From Sphingomonas taxi (lineage in GTDB: Bacteria; Pseudomonadota; Alphaproteobacteria; Sphingomonadales; Sphingomonadaceae), in contig QFQI01000001.1 in NCBI GenBank assembly GCA_003243195.1, positions 248,001 through 312,000 of the forward strand: a stretch of DNA of 64,000 bases, in the 5' to 3' direction. Shown here piece after piece: positions 63,304 to 64,000 of the stretch (the first letter of the stretch is position 1; each line of letters begins with the position of its first letter). Position numbers and translations under genes: made by a program. The notes under the pieces were generated by a model that was not told the origin of the DNA, made no database searches, and saw nothing but the letters and a program-made list of their open reading frames with translations.

Positions 63304-64000
63304 TCAGTCCGGTTGCGCGTCGAGCCAGCGTGAACGGAAGGCGAGCTGCTTGCGCGTCGGCGTGCGGCCGGCGGCCTCGCCCCGAACCACCGCGACGCGC
63401 GGATCGGCGATCGCGCGAACCGAACGCTCCTGTTCCTGCCCCCATCGCGCGAAGCGCACCGCCACCGTCGCGCCGGGCGTGACCCGCGCCAGCGCCGCCT
63501 GCCAGTCGGCGGTGGTGGCGATCGTCGTTCCGCCCAGCGCCACGATCCGGTCGCCGCGATCCAGCCCCGCGCCGTCAAACGGGGAGCCGGGCGCGGGCGC
63601 GGCGGCCAGCACCACACCCGGGCCGCCCTCGCCGACGCGCTCCACGCCCAGCCAGCCGCGGTCCGGCGCGGCGGGACGCAGCACCAGCCCGGCCTGTTCG
63701 AGCAGCGGCGCGATATCTGGCAGCGCGCTGCCGTTCACCGATGCGGCGAAGAAGCCGTCGGCAAAGGCGGCATCCCCGGTGACCTCGGCCAGCGCGCGGC
63801 GCAGGTCGTCGGGCGCATAGGCGCGTTCGGTGCGGCCATGCGTCTTCCACAGGTGGCGCATGTAATCATCGAGCGACAATCCCGGGAAACGCTGCCGGAT
63901 CGACAGGTCCAGCGCGAGCGCCACCACCGCGCCATAGGGGTAATAGGACAGGTAGATGCCCGGCCCCACGCCGTCGATCGACGTCGCCGCGTCCGCGAAC
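63304..64000 (-). CDS. M61 family peptidase, C-terminal part with PDZ domain (runs off the window)
   Basis: The visible about 231 residues are the C-terminal end of a larger protein. The segment SYYPYGAVVALALDLSIRQR (in parts) and LDDYMRHLWKTHG are the conserved helical part of M61 glycyl aminopeptidase-like proteins, followed by a PDZ domain (about 130-200 of the visible part, RGWLGVERVGEGG to GDRIVALGG) and a short basic tail ending DAQPD. The N-terminus and the zinc site lie beyond position 64000. The gene is on the same strand as, and 58 bases upstream of, the RHH-kinase. Confidence 0.85.
   Translation of the reverse strand, partial: FADAATSIDGVGPGIYLSYYPYGAVVALALDLSIRQRFPGLSLDDYMRHLWKTHGRTERAYAPDDLRRALAEVTGDAAFADGFFAASVNGSALPDIAPLLEQAGLVLRPAAPDRGWLGVERVGEGGPGVVLAAAPAPGSPFDGAGLDRGDRIVALGGTTIATTADWQAALARVTPGATVAVRFARWGQEQERSVRAIADPRVAVVRGEAAGRTPTRKQLAFRSRWLDAQPD

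Overview
The window is a gene-dense, very GC-rich stretch of chromosome (roughly 70% GC by eye). It most likely comes from an alphaproteobacterium of the order Sphingomonadales, probably Sphingomonas or a close relative. Pointers are a MipZ division-site ATPase instead of MinCDE, a complete SUF operon with its own Rrf2-type regulator, a full glycogen operon, a DUF2171 protein with a Tyr/Gly/Arg-rich N-terminus, TTAACCAT (CtrA-type) half-sites in front of small genes, and frequent GTG/TTG starts with 4-nt gene overlaps. I see no transposase, phage gene, CRISPR array or rRNA. One tRNA (Ala, anticodon CGC) is present.

Layout. 1-5.4 kb: truncated secreted protein, murA, a Crp/Fnr regulator, and the operon mipZ / membrane-anchored J-domain protein / phosphomannomutase. 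5.4-8.5 kb: panC, a Sel1-like protein, xseB-ispA, coaD. 8.6-11.2 kb: hom and thrC (threonine synthesis), with a candidate sRNA beyond hom. 11.7-19.6 kb: exported protein, OPT transporter plus OsmC-like protein, DUF2946 plus PepSY membrane protein, Bcr/CflA-type efflux pump, M24 peptidase. 19.7-31 kb: PilZ protein, then the glycogen genes glgP-glgB and glgC-glgA-pgm-glgX on the minus strand, linked by 4-nt overlaps and split by a divergent 39-residue membrane peptide gene. 31-38 kb: YihY-type protein, then the SUF operon (regulator, sufB, C, D, S, T, A). 38.3-45.7 kb: pyrD, gamma-glutamyltransferase, a fatty acyl-CoA ligase that lacks a normal start codon, DUF4893 lipoprotein, 3-hydroxybutyrate dehydrogenase-like SDR, zinc metallopeptidase. 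45.8-47.6 kb: four decaying tandem copies of the 3' end and terminator of the DUF2171 gene. 47.8-55 kb: tRNA-Ala, NUDIX, extensin-like, small unknowns, transglutaminase-like, Bax-inhibitor-1 family, thpR, MFS, sodC. 55.1-58 kb: an inositol cluster (CDP-alcohol phosphotransferase, inositol-phosphate synthase, inositol-phosphate cytidylyltransferase-like). 58-64 kb: small unknowns, a saccharopine-dehydrogenase-like oxidoreductase, a large hybrid histidine kinase with an N-terminal ParD-like ribbon-helix-helix domain, and a truncated M61/PDZ peptidase.

Most promising novelties: (1) the ParD-PAS-kinase-REC-REC fusion with a perfect 11-bp inverted repeat just in front of its own start codon; (2) the ino1 + cytidylyltransferase + CDP-alcohol transferase cluster, which predicts a CDP-inositol route to an inositol lipid or inositol phosphodiester; (3) a 48-bp element present twice, upstream of the OPT gene and of sufS, 43/48 identical and containing a Crp-like half-palindrome; (4) the decaying tandem duplications beside the DUF2171 gene; (5) two candidate small RNAs with pyrimidine-rich linkers. 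All calls were made by reading the sequence; no database search was run.
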